From: Apostichopus japonicus
Taxonomy: Eukaryota; Echinodermata; Holothuroidea; Aspidochirotida; Stichopodidae
Length of the DNA stretch: 64,000 nt
Assembly: GCF_037975245.1 (NCBI RefSeq)
Contig: NC_092577.1
Coordinates: forward strand, 20,954,898-21,018,897
Direction of reading: 5' to 3'
Under the pieces are notes generated by a model. It did not search any database and had not been told where the DNA came from. It worked only from the letters and a program-made list of their open reading frames with translations. Below, piece by piece: positions 32,601 to 44,600 of this stretch (the first letter of the stretch is position 1; the number at the start of each line of letters is the position of its first letter). The translations under genes and the position numbers were made by a program.

Positions 32601-35600
32601 GCTTCAGGTAGTCTTGAAGCAACGCACATTCAAACACTTCATCTTCACCCTCATCCTCAGGGTCCTCGCTCACATAAGTAATTTCGAACAAGGTATCATT
32701 GCCTTCATCCTTAGAAAAACTAACAATGACACCTTCACACCAGACCTCTTCGTCATCTACCAACCACAAATGCAAAATTTTCTTATTTAAAATCTCACCT
32801 GGGAAAAGTATAAGAACCTGTAAATCTCCAGCCTGAATGTCCTCCTCAATCTCCTTCGCTTTGTATGAGTACACTCGAGGGAACCCATCGTATCGAACGA
32901 AGTACTTGGCACCTTTCGCGCCCACAACTGTACCTTTGTACCAGTCCACTTTCCCCTCTTCCTCGGTGTGGTGTTCAATCCGTTTGCCAACAAGCTCCTC
33001 AGGCAATTTGATGTTACTGCCTGAAGTCAATCGCGCTTTCTTTGCTGGTGGGGGTTGTAATCTGCTTTTGAAGGCTTCCACAGCATCAACCGGAGCCAAA
33101 CCAATAGCCCTGTTTTGAAAACTGGTTGATGCTGCTTCTAATTCTTCGTTGTCACAGACAATTACCCCAAGCAGAGAGATCTTCAACTGCTCAACTGTTT
33201 TTGGCTTTCCGCCAGCTGACACGTTTAGAACACCACCTTCGTTCCGGGCACCAAGTACAAACCTTCGATACTTCAGCTGTGTCTGCAGATACTTAGACTT
33301 ACCTTTTACCGATTTCAGTTCGCTGAGTCTCTGGTCAAGCTCGCTCGCGGACTCCGCTAAACCACCAACAGACTTGATTTCCTTTCCCAGGAGAAGCTTT
33401 CTGGCACGATCTTGGTCTGCCTTCTTCAAGATTGCTGCCTTCTTACCAAGCTCTTTCTGTTCTCTTGCAGCTTTGATGGTGGCTAGTCGGTCCGCGTATG
33501 CTTTCTTTTGTTGGGCCTTGGACTTCTGTGCTAGCTTCAAGAACAATGAACGTTGCGAATCTTCCAGGGAAGCAGACCATTCTGATGTTTTGTTCCTCTT
33601 GTACATGATCATGTCTTCCAGCGCTATGCACGAGGCACTTGGTTTTTCCCTCATGAGGCGATCTAGCATACCAAAGTCGCGTTCCACTGTAGTGTTTGTT
33701 GTTGGCACACTCTGCATTTCTCTGTGCTGGTCAGCAGACACCCTGGAATACTTGCCACCTTTCAAATGGTCAGATAGCATTCTCTCACTGAGCATTTTGA
33801 AAGATGAACAGAGCATTTTCAGCAGCTGTTTGACCATTCCGTCGAGCTCACAGGGCTTCATCAGGCTGTCGTACACAGAGTTCTTCTTCAGAGGAACATC
33901 AGAGTAGAGGATGTCGCTGCCAGTTAGTAAGTCTGTGGAGTCTTTGCTCCATTTCGCGAGGCACTCAAGAAGCCTGTCGTAACGTTCGTTCATCGCTAGC
34001 ACGTGCTTTTCTTTCTCCATTGCCCGCCAGAGTGGTCCAGTGATGACTTTGTCGATAATACCCAAAGATTTGACACCAGCTATGTACTGCGGAACTTCAA
34101 GATCCGCAGCAACAGCCAGCATCAATTTGTTCTCTGACTTGTGCCTATTGAAGAAAACCAAGAGATGCTTATACAAGTGATACACACCAGCTCCATTGTG
34201 AAATAGGATATTAAACCTATTTCCTTTAAAAGGGGCTAATGGGACGTCATTGACACCAAACTCTGCAGATAGAAAGGCCCTAAACTGTGCTGCTTTGCCA
34301 CTCTTCTCACAACCACGGTCCTGAACGCCTTTGCACACAGTGCGAACAAGCCGTTCAGTCCCACCTTCATCCTTCCCCGCAAAGCCGGTCACAGCTAGGG
34401 CACCTACTTTCTCCTCACCAAAAATCATCTGCTCCCAAGCCTTCATTGTTGACGATGCTTGTTCAGCAAGACCAACAACAAAGTGCATGCCACAGAAAAA
34501 CTCATTGAGTTCTTTGGCTTTCCCTCTCTGTGTCAATGACAAACTGTCCCAGTCACCCCTTACGGCTGGCAGAAACTTCCCTCTGAAATCAGCAAGAAGT
34601 TCATTGAACTTTTTCTGGACGGAGTGTCTATCACTCATGACATTCTTGATTTTTGTCAAGAAACAACCCAAGTCGAGCTTTACCTTGTCCTGCCCACCAA
34701 GATCGACTAGATCTTGTACAATCTCTTCCAATACTCTTCCAATAAAGTTGTGACAGCTGTACCATCAGCTGTCTCTCGCACTCCAAGAGTGAATACCTTA
34801 CCTTCACCAAAACTGACATCGTAGGACCCATAATGATGGCCAAACTTAGTCGAGCCATCACTGTGTAGAGTGAGATTGTCATCTTCCAGAACTGCATCGC
34901 AGAACTGAAGTTGGGCCATGGCCCTTGCCTCAAAAACCATTTCCTTGGCAAAGGTGGCCTTAGGCAATCTCTCTACATCAAGGCCTACAATGCCCTTCAG
35001 CACTGTGCGCACAATGTCTTCACAATTATTGCTTCCAACATTCAGGCACATCAAGTGCTGGTAAACACTCCTAATACTATCCCTGTACTTACCTTTCACT
35101 ATAGTACTTACCTTGCCGCATTCTTTGTCGAGGATATCGTCTAAACGCTCCTGTAGCTGCTCCATCTGTTCTTCTCTGTAGTTGAGTCGTTCACTCACAT
35201 CCTCGAACTTTTGTTGGCTGGTAGAGGCGGCGGCTTTTTTCTTGTAATACCTTACCTGTTTCTTGGCTCGCTGCAATTGGTAACTCTTTTCCACGATGGT
35301 GCTGGTGTGCTTCTTGCTCTGTTGTTTCAACTCCACGTCCTTGCCTTTCAGCTGCTGCTTCAGTCGTACTATCTTCTCTGTCTTCCGTTGTTCCCGTCTC
35401 GCGATGTTGTTAGAGCTTCCTTTGTCCAGTTGAGTCCTCCGTGTCTGGCTATCCTTTGCGATACGACGTTCGATGGCGACATCCCTTTCCAGCTGCTTCA
35501 CTCTTTCCTGTAGTAGCTCACGCTCAGCAAGAACCTCTTCCAGTACACTACTCTGCGATGAGGTTTTCTCTTTCAGGTCTTCAAAGTCCCTCTGAAGCTG

Positions 35601-35721
35601 CATGTGATGTTGTTGCAGTCTTGTGAGCTGTTCTACGACAGTGGGAGTGAATTCGACGGTGGGAGTAAATTCGACGATGGGAGCAGATTCGACGGTGGGA
35701 GCTGATTCGCTATCCGGCTTA
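32581..35721 (-). CDS. Transposase-like protein with coiled coil and tandem Tudor-like C-terminus (frame broken by 11-bp duplication)
   Basis: From an acceptor-like TCTTATCTTTAAG at about 35722 the minus strand encodes four hexapeptide repeats (ESAPTV, ESAPIV, EFTPTV, EFTPTV) and a long Arg/Lys/Glu coiled coil (about 35600-35100). A conserved LHSDGSTKFGHHYGSYDV block (about 34850) could hold the first acidic residue of an RNase H-like core. It continues with GNRFNILFHNGAGVYHLYKH, TGPLWRAMEKEKHV and a hAT-like SVPTTNTTVERDFGMLDRL block (about 33690). A basic Lys/Ala helix region follows, then two Tudor/chromo-like modules (VDWYKGTVVGAKGAKYFVRY and VWCEGVIVSFSKDEG...ITYV). I recall similar unnamed proteins in corals and other aquatic animals. 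A tandem 11-bp duplication (34723-34744) shifts the frame; otherwise it is open for about 1,000 codons. Function is not established; a transposon protein that reads modified histones is inference. Confidence 0.6.
34723..34744. repeat. 11-bp tandem duplication breaking the transposase-like frame
   Basis: CTCTTCCAATA occurs twice without a gap. Removing one copy would join the 298-codon and 716-codon frames on the minus strand. Confidence 0.9.
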
Positions 35722-35769
35722 AAGATAAGACTTTAGAGACACTTGGCGCAAGAAATTACACAACTTACC

Positions 35770-36105
35770 TTTGCTTTTCAGCTTTGACAAAGCACGTCTT
35801 GTTTTTACAACTTGCAACACTTTGGAATGAACAGATCTTTCTTTACAATTTAAAACACTTGAATCAAAAAAATTGCTTACAACTTTAATGAAAGATCTTA
35901 CTTGATTAGCACATTTACACATTCCTACCATATTCCACAATTCAAACACTACACCATTTGAAAGTCGAGTGCTAGGCAGTCTGACATTTAACACTGAGTC
36001 AGACTCAGAGCTAGGCCTAGGCCCTTCCTCAGCGTGATCTGACAGAGCTGCTTTCACACTCTCAAAAGATATACCTACCTCTTCACAAAAACCTACGTTT
36101 GCCAT
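35770..36105 (-). CDS. Possible first exon of the transposase-like gene
   Basis: A true ATG at 36105 opens MANVGFCEEVGISFESVKAA and continues with an acidic Ser-rich segment and a basic coil (HSKVLQVVKTRRALSKLKSK). A perfect donor AAAG|GTAAGT follows at 35769. It lies 48 bases upstream, on the same strand, of the acceptor-like site of the main exon. The donor phase (1) does not fit the acceptor frame as written, and a 48-base intron would be very short. The link is tentative; another exon or a sequence error could explain the mismatch. Confidence 0.35.
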
Positions 36106-37746
36106 CGTTCGGTTATAAATTACTTACCCTTTCCGAACAATGTCACTGGTAGCTCTTGAAATGTAGTTTGCGATGAATTTTCTTCGAAATTGTTTTGCGT
36201 GAGTACAGTTACTTCCGAACGTAGCATTTAGCAGTAAACAATGTGTATACGTAATTAGCGTGCAATTCCAACACACTACCGCGTACCTAGCAACAGCACA
36301 TAAAATTGCGCGAAATTTCCGGCTGGTCGCGAGGGTAGCCATTTTCGTATATCTATCAGGTAGCTGCTGTGAGTCATAGCCAATCTGCTACAAGCCAGAC
36401 TTAGAGGCGGGGCTTAATCATCAAAAACGGACCTTTCTACTAAAAGTAGGGGCGGCAGCTCAGTGTTGTTTTAAGAAAGAAAATCATTTAAGTATCAAAT
36501 AAAGCAATAAAATAGCATATATGGCTAGTTAAATTGTTATTATTACCCTTCTATAAGCAACAAATGAAAGTTTCATATGTTTAAAAAATATATATAACAT
36601 AGGACCCTATTTTGGCCAATACCACTTTTGAAAGACAATTCCATTCTCTTTCAAATGACGTATAGATGTTGGGGGTGGGATTTAGTCTTTGCCTGCCGCC
36701 GATTGAACGAAGAAAAAATGGCAACCCGGAAGTTGTGACCAAAATTCATATCGCTGTATACAACTCTACAAGCTGGTCACAGTGTGGGGCAAATATTCAT
36801 TCACGAATTTCCCAAAGATTTCGAGGCCGTTTGCAAAGATACTTTTATTTGACGTTGGGTAAATGTGTTCTTATGATTTTAAAACCAAAAATATAACATT
36901 TAATGGTAAGTTCGACAAATAATGATTTTTTTTAAAAACTAATTCCCAGCGGGCGCTGGGCGGTACAGTTACGCGAATCCGGAAAAAATACGCTTGTGCG
37001 TGCGGCAGCGCTACCGTTAGATAATTTTTTGTCAGCTTTGCAGAGATTCAGTATGTCGACAAGATCACTTTGATGAATAAGAAAGTTTATGAAAGTTTTC
37101 TTTATGACTAGTAACATTTAGCATTTACAGTAAGAGGAAATCAATACATCCATTAAGTCTTTATTGGATAATGCATGCTCCTCCCATTTTTTATCCAGCT
37201 GCATATGACAACTGAAATGAGTTGTCATTCCAGATTTGTACTCAGGTGCCAATGACTCAAACTTATCTCTGATTTAATTGCATGGTCTGGTTTGGACTGA
37301 AACTTGTACTGGACTTGGACTAGCTAGAATCAGACTTGAATTCTGATCTACTGGACTCTACTACAACACTGACAGTACATAATGAGCATTATTTAGGTGC
37401 ATAAATAACAAGATTATTATTATTTTTTTTGGGGGGGGGGGGGCTTTGCAATATGCACTTATAAAAGACTAACTCTCATGGCTGAGAAACTTGGGTATTC
37501 CCATTCCTTTCCCAGAACAAAAAAAGAAGATTCAGTTGATAGCCAACATGGATCTTACCTTGCTGTTTGCTTTCACTACAATACGTTTTAGTGATCACTT
37601 ACAACACCGATACATGACTCCTCACACACTTCTTGAATTGGAAAGTTATGTATAGTGTACTGAGGTTCCTTCATATACAATTTACAAATGTTGTACTTTT
37701 GGTCTAGTCTACACACACTAACTCTCAACTGGCACATAGTGGTACT
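36106..37746. other. No gene recognised; possible bidirectional upstream region
   Basis: Contains the upstream flank of the minus-strand gene and a 76-codon plus-strand frame from an ATG at 36666 without recognisable motif. A T9G13-type tract occurs at about 37420-37443. Confidence 0.35.
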
Positions 37747-38508
37747 GTGCTTTATACGTGACCCGTCATACGGGATACAGAACGTCACGGCCAAACGGCA
37801 CTACCAAACCATCCCATTCTTACAAACCAAACTCCCAGCCACCCACTGAAACATTCCAAAAAACACAAAAGGACGACCAGCACGCAGCGAAACAAAACAG
37901 CCTTTCCCAGCACACCACCGTCCAAAAAAGGCAGCCCCAGATAAACGGCGAATGTCAGACTTCACCGCCTCCTGGACTGCCTGCCAACTGGCAGATTTCG
38001 CCCTAAAAACATCACATCTATTCCTCGAAATATTTTTTTTTTACAACAGAACAAACAAAAATAATACGCTGCAACACAGCAACAGAGGATCTAATCCATA
38101 TAAAACAAAGCCCTGTCCTACCGACCAAGAACGGTCTCCCGTTAAACGGTCGGTCCAGGACTGAAACGACTCCCACAAGTTCAAAAGGTTGGAATGCCAA
38201 AAAACATGGGCAGTACTTTCTAAGCTGTCACAGCCGGTCCTCGGGCACAGTCCATCACCCACTCGCCAGTGATACCTTTTCAGATTGGTCACCAAGGCAC
38301 CGTGTGCAATTCTCCACGCAAGATCACGGAGCCTGCAACCATTCAGCCTTGAATGCACCGAACGCCATACTTCGACAGGATGACGTCCCTGTACAAAAAT
38401 TGCATTCAAGGCCCTATCCCGCAAGGAACTGAGAACATCAGCATATTGAATGCATTTCACTTTGGCACCCCCTGGCACAACGAATGGGGCAAGTCTGGAG
38501 TCCCTTTT
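37747..38508 (-). pseudogene. Tx1-like LINE family B, 5'-truncated and internally deleted copy (B1)
   Basis: The 3' end is CACGTATAAAGCAC, one mismatch from the common terminus. Coding matches the reverse transcriptase up to MPGGAKVKCIQYAD, where the YADD catalytic motif is cut. It then jumps in frame to SSLRDRALNAIF and the C-terminal domain (RLRDLAWRIAHG, WRVGDGLCPRTGC, STAHVFWH, a zf-RVT-like zinc module). About 700 bases are missing compared with the copy at 56.6-59.6 kb. The 5' breakpoint is near 38508. Confidence 0.8.
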
Positions 38509-38561
38509 ACGAAAATTTTCTGCAAATTGATAAGTTGTCGAGATGGTAATGTGACAAAATT

Positions 38562-38616
38562 CAGAAAATTGACGTTTTCACGAGATAACGGATCTCGTCA
38601 ATGCATCAATTTTCTG
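38562..38616. repeat. Compound inverted repeat upstream of the RING gene
   Basis: CAGAAAATTG (38562-38571) pairs with CAATTTTCTG (38607-38616), and inside it ACGAGAT (38580-38586) pairs with ATCTCGT (38592-38598). TTCTGCAAATTGA(T/C)(A/G)AGTTG also occurs as a direct repeat on both sides (about 38516 and 38612). Confidence 0.7.
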
Positions 38617-38678
38617 CAAATTGACGAGTTGCACACTTACTGCTAGCGACTGTTTATAATATAGCGGAGTTGAACAAA

Positions 38679-41600
38679 ATGTCGGTCACCGATTGTGTGG
38701 AAGTTCTAGTTATTTATGGAAAACATGGCCGGAAGCATCTCTACCCAGGGGGGAAAAGTACTAGAATATAATGCGAAAAGTGAGGGAGGTGTAAGTACGG
38801 AAGACGTAACATTCTATAAGTACAGCCTTATTTCGTTAATCGTGTAGTCGTTATCCTAGAAGTTCTGTGTTCGTCAGTTGAACAAGGAAGCAGGCTACAG
38901 TACAGGCCTAGGCTAGGCCTAGCGCGAGAAGTCCTTGAATTGTAGAAGTAAAGTAGACCCGGCTATGGTTATGTTAAAGCACGACGTAGATATGCTACAT
39001 TGAAACTAGTAGTAGCTGTATCCATTCTATTTAACCTAGTAGTAGTAGGTCTTAAGTTAATCCATCATGAAATCGCTCGTGTTTTGAAGATGTTCCTCAT
39101 TATTATATACTATTGTTTCTATTAGGACCAGAATTTTTAATATCCCTGGGAGGTAAATTGTGCTTCGTCAAATTTGGATGAGCCTACAGTAGCTGCCTGT
39201 GTGTACTTATTATATATAGGCGAAGCCTTCATTGAGTGGAAGCCTATAATAATCCTTTCATATAAAACTCTTATAACTTAGACCTCAAGGTAAGTGGAAG
39301 ATTTTGCAATTTGAACCACATTCAGTCGAAGAACCCTTTTGTGGATATACTGTAAACAATATCTCAAGAAGGAAAGCTGTGAGAGATCATATGATATGTA
39401 TGCAGGTGTATCACACTGAATAAAAAAGGCTATACTGTAGGTCTTAGTGTCTATTGGTCAGCAACTTTCATTGTGAAGTTATTGTTTGTCACATCTCAAT
39501 AAGTCTTGCTGTATTACTTGCTAAGCATCTCCTGCCTATAGGATACAGAATATGAAATATATGTAAGATTCATCTTGTTACATTGTCAAAACCACAATGC
39601 AATATTTGATTCGGGTCTATTTTAACTCAATTTTAGCTTTCTTCGTATGCATTATATTTCAAACACTTGTCTTTTACTTCTATATTATTGCAACTTTATA
39701 GTGATATAGAAGTAGAAGAGCCCATCTTTCTCAAATATTTTGACACCGACTGGGAGCAGTGGGTGGATCTCACTTCAACCTTTGCTCTAGAGAGGAAGCT
39801 GAAAATTTAAGTACGTGAGTATACACACTTATATTAATTTCTGAAATCAAAAGAACTATTTTTTTTTCAAAATCAATCAATTAATCTTAATAATATTGCT
39901 GTAAAAAAGTTTCCAATTAACTACTGCATCTGGTACAGTACAGACAAAGTATCATGATGTAAATATATTATGTTGCAGTAATATGTCAGTGTTAGATATG
40001 ACCTGAAAATGTGCCATCCGCATTATGACATGTCACATATTGAACCTATAAGCAGCTATATACAGTGTTTTTGTCACCACACTTCACCTGTAAATACAGA
40101 TGATCAGTCCTTACCTTGTGCTATGATCTCAAGATACAGTAACAGTCTCATTCGAGTCATAATTTGCTCAAGTCATACTTTCAAACTAATGTATGCTAAC
40201 GAAGTCAGCTCACTGTATGCAATTCTAGAAATCTTTCGTCGAGGTATATCATTATATGAAACCAAAATTATTAGTAGTTACTGCTAAAAGCCATACATTT
40301 ATAGTATTGATTTTGCCTTTTGAATTTTATTTTCTAACATATATTACAAAAGTAATTAAATGAACTGTTAGTACTGACCTGCATTGTATGTTATATAATA
40401 TCTTGTAACGTAGATCTTAGGCAATACATTCAGTACATACAATTTTCAATTTCTTTATGGTCTATATATTGCACAGTACAAGAGGATGACCAGCCCGGAA
40501 CTTCAGACAAGGACTCTCCAGGTTAAGTTTCCCTTTTTCCTTCTTCAATTCAAGAACAAAATATGTAACTTCTTTACTTGTGATGTTTGAACAGCTGTTT
40601 CCAAATTAACTAGACAACCATCTTTGTGTGTTTTCGTCTTAGGAACCACTTCAGGTCCTAATTTTAATACAGATTCCCTAGCAGGGTTATGTGTATGTGT
40701 GTGTTATTCCAATGGAAACAAAATATTATGTTGCAATACTTCAATGTGTAAATTTAGAATGATTGAGAGGCCCTTTACTACAAAATGTGTTCTTCATATA
40801 AGACCATGCATTCATTGTGACATCATGATTGGCACAGCATAACCATGCATAAATTTGCAGTAATTCGCCTTAAATACTTGCACTGTATAAGCGTTTGTCT
40901 TACTTCGCCTGCCTGCTGTTCATTGTTGAATTGCATTTAATAACCGATAGAAGCGAAGAAGTCCATCACCTATAGAGTACACAAACAACCTCTGATGACG
41001 AATCGAGCTGCAAAACATACTGTGCTTTTTACGTGCAAAGAAACGGACACGGACCAAAGGTCAACAAAACCAAAAACAATCCGTCTGTTTAACAAGCACC
41101 AAAAACCCAACTGAAAACCCACAAACAGAAATCTCTCACTAACCCACAAATGTATAAAATATAGCGTTTAACGTGACCGTGAAAAGGACACGGACCCAAA
41201 GGCCAACAGAACCAAAACAATAAAGCTCCACAAACCAGCCCCAAAAAGCCAACCCCAAACCCATATTATGTAAGGACCACACAAACCCCCCACCCCACAC
41301 ATAACAACTAACTAACTCCAAAACTCATCCGGGGTACGCCGTCCCGATAGCAGACGACAGGCTTGCGCATTACCTGCGAAATTTTCCCAATACGGGTCTT
41401 TTCAAGCCCCTAACAGTATTCCCCCTTTTCTTACGAGGGAGCAGAGTTCTTAACTCCTCGTCAACCTTGGTCGAGTGGACCTCCGTCAGGAACAGGAGGT
41501 CCACTAGCGACCATCGTGTCCGGTATAGCGGAAGCGGCTGCGGGTAGGGTGGAAGGGCCACTCGAGTCAATGAGATCAGTGGCCTGTTTTGTCTCATCAA

Positions 41601-44600
41601 ACCAATCGGAGGACTCCTTAGCCACAACTAATAAGGCTGTAGTGCAGTCCTCCATTGGCGAGTCAGAATCTGGGCCACTTAATGTCTCTTGGGCCGGTTG
41701 ACTCGGGGCCCGACTAGTATCACCGATAGCGGGCGTAGCTACCGGTGAACCAGTACAAGCGGCATCCTGCGCCGCGTGCCACTCCGCTAGTACCATCTCC
41801 GCCGTTTTGTCCTGCTCTGCCTCAGTGGGCAGGCTGGCAGTCTCGGCAAGTTCGATCAGGGGAGAGGTCGGACACGAAAGGGGGAACAAAGCCTCCATCG
41901 GGGCGCTAGTGTCGGACACTGGGGCGATGACAGGAGCATCATGTGGTACGGTGTCAGAGGCCGGGACAGGGACCGCTTCAACCACGCCCGTAGCCACTCT
42001 CGCGGCGTATGAGCGGTCTGGGCATAAACGGGCGAGATGGCCCGTTTTCCCACACGAGTTGCAAACGATATCCCCTTTACACTCGGCCAGGGTATGCCCA
42101 ACCTGTAAACAGCGGCTACACCGCTTGTTCGGGCACAACCTGGCCTCATGCCCTTCCAGCCCACACCTCCAACAAGTGCGAGGCTGGCCCGGGTATGCAA
42201 CGTGGGCCCTGTGCCCATTAGCCCACAAGGTAGAGGGGATATCGGACTTGAGTTCAACTCTAACTCGTCTAGTCCCGGTCTTGACACCCATACATTCAAG
42301 GAATTCCGGCTCCTCGTAGCCGGTCACTTTCCCGAAACGCCCCAGTGTCCGCACAACAACCTGTTCAGACATGTCCAGAGGGAGATGGAGGACTGTCACC
42401 CACACCGAACTGTCATACGGTGTGACCTTCAGTCCCTCAACTCCCTCCAACACATGGACGCCTCGGACGCGGGCAGCCTCCGAGGTAAACCGTACATCAA
42501 AACAATTCATACCCCAGAGAGGTTTACGCTGAAGCGCGTCAACCTCTCCAGGGACCTTTAAACCAACAGAACGCAAAACTGAAAAAACTTGTACGGGGAC
42601 GACCTTAGCCTCCCCCGAAAAACTCAACAATACGATTTTGCTGTCACGGCGAGCCGCCATGACAGCTAGGGGTGTGGCAAAGCCACGCACCTATACACAA
42701 ACCAAAACGAAACAAACTCAAAACACACAAACTACACTAAAACAAACTGTAAACTAATGAAGGGCCAACGTAAAAACACAATAAAGCTGTGGTCAACGAA
42801 AGGTGGAGAGCAGCCGAAAACACGTCCGCACTCCACGAGAACTGAACTGAACCTCTGTAAAACATACTGTACAGTAGCTGTAATTATTGCCTGCTACAAA
42901 GAGGACTGACCAATGGACCTGGTTTCAGTTACATGTTTCATGGTGAAGAGACCATGTTAAAACATAATGCAAGGGCATAACATGGTCTTCAAACCATAAA
43001 GTTGTTTTGTTATTAATCTTTTTGTATAGTTTCCATCCACTTTGCATCTTGAGATAAATTTGATATGATGGTCATAACCATCATTATGCATATCTTGGTA
43101 TGTCTTTAATTTCATCGGATACTTAATATTCTTACTTCTTCTAGGATCAGGTGCAAAACAAAAACTGGTAGAGGTTATGTAAAATTTGAAGGGTGCACTA
43201 AAAAAAAACAGACAATCTGTGAATTGTACATGATGATTGAGTCAATCTTTTTAATTTTGCTTAAACTTTTGCCCATAGAACAAGCAATGGCAAGTAAACC
43301 TGTATGTTGTAGTCCGTTTGCCATAATTGAGATGGCTTACATTGCTTAGTATTTATGCATCCCTTAAATGTTTATTGTTCAGTCCCTGTTAGTACTAATA
43401 GACATGGCTAGATAACCACTTGCTTATTCCTCTGAAGTGCTTTGCTATTTGAAATGCCTCTTTGAAGAGGATTTGCTTGGAACTGTATACTGCAGTGTGA
43501 ATGTAGCATTGATCATGTAGGCAGATATGATCAATGATGTATAGCTAAAGACCAAAATATGAGAATTAGCTTCACTTTCAAGCATGTTGTTTCTTCAAAT
43601 GTTTTCTTCAGAAGCTTCGTCTGTCTATCATCATGACTTATTAAAGCAACATTGACATAAGAAAGAGGAATATTGTTAATCTGTTTGAACATGTGGTTAA
43701 AAATGCTGACAGGGCAAAAATTAAGCTATTTATATAAGTGGGCTACATTCTAAGGCTCTCTGGAATTAATCCCTGCAGGTATCACATTTAATCTTCCTAC
43801 AGTAATATAAAAAGGTAAAAATAACCTGCCAAGATGACATTCAAGAAAACTGCATTTGAAAAGTTCTTTTCACTTCGATCAGTCATATAAAAAGGATGAA
43901 CTTCCCCTTTTGAGTCATTTAACTTCCAAGTTCCTTCATGTGCGCAAGTATTTATATCTGATTGAATCCTTGCAATTTTGTTTCTTTTAGGGGCAGGACC
44001 AAGAAAGGAAGAAAAAACCAACTGTCAAAGTACAACTTGGCTGGCATAATTTCAAGTTCCAAAACAAAGCATATTCACAAGTCGAACGGAGGTGGCGGAG
44101 TTATTATGTTGTGGGTGCCAAGACTAACAACTTACCAGGCATTACAAGAAATTGCAATTAAATTTTTTTCCTGCTGGCAAAAGCGGCCACCTTGGCTACA
44201 GAGATTCATAGGATTTTTATCTAGGCAACAGCCGCTGCGAATCTTATGATGTCCCCTCATTCTCTGTGGAGGGTATTTTCCAAGAAGGAGGTAGCAGAGC
44301 GAGGATTTATCTTTATTCAAGGCTAAAGGTGAGACTTATCGCAAATGGGCTCAATTGGATCAAACTATAACATCTTCCATAACAGGAACAGTCATTAATA
44401 ATTCACTCATAGCTAATTTCAGTTCATTTACAAAGTAAATGAAAAACAATGGCCTTCATGTTTCCTTCACTGCCCACAGGCTGCAGTATTTCATTTCTTA
44501 TGTTTTATACTTACAAACACTATATCAGACCCGCCTAAATGGATTTACTTGGGTTATATTCTCTTTGTCTTTACAATTGTCTTTCAAGTTCTTAAAATAC

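Noticed and set aside
33149-33907. A 252-codon plus-strand frame opposite the transposase-like gene.
   Set aside because: Shadow of the minus-strand coding sequence; no motif, Ser/Phe/Leu-rich composition typical of antisense frames.
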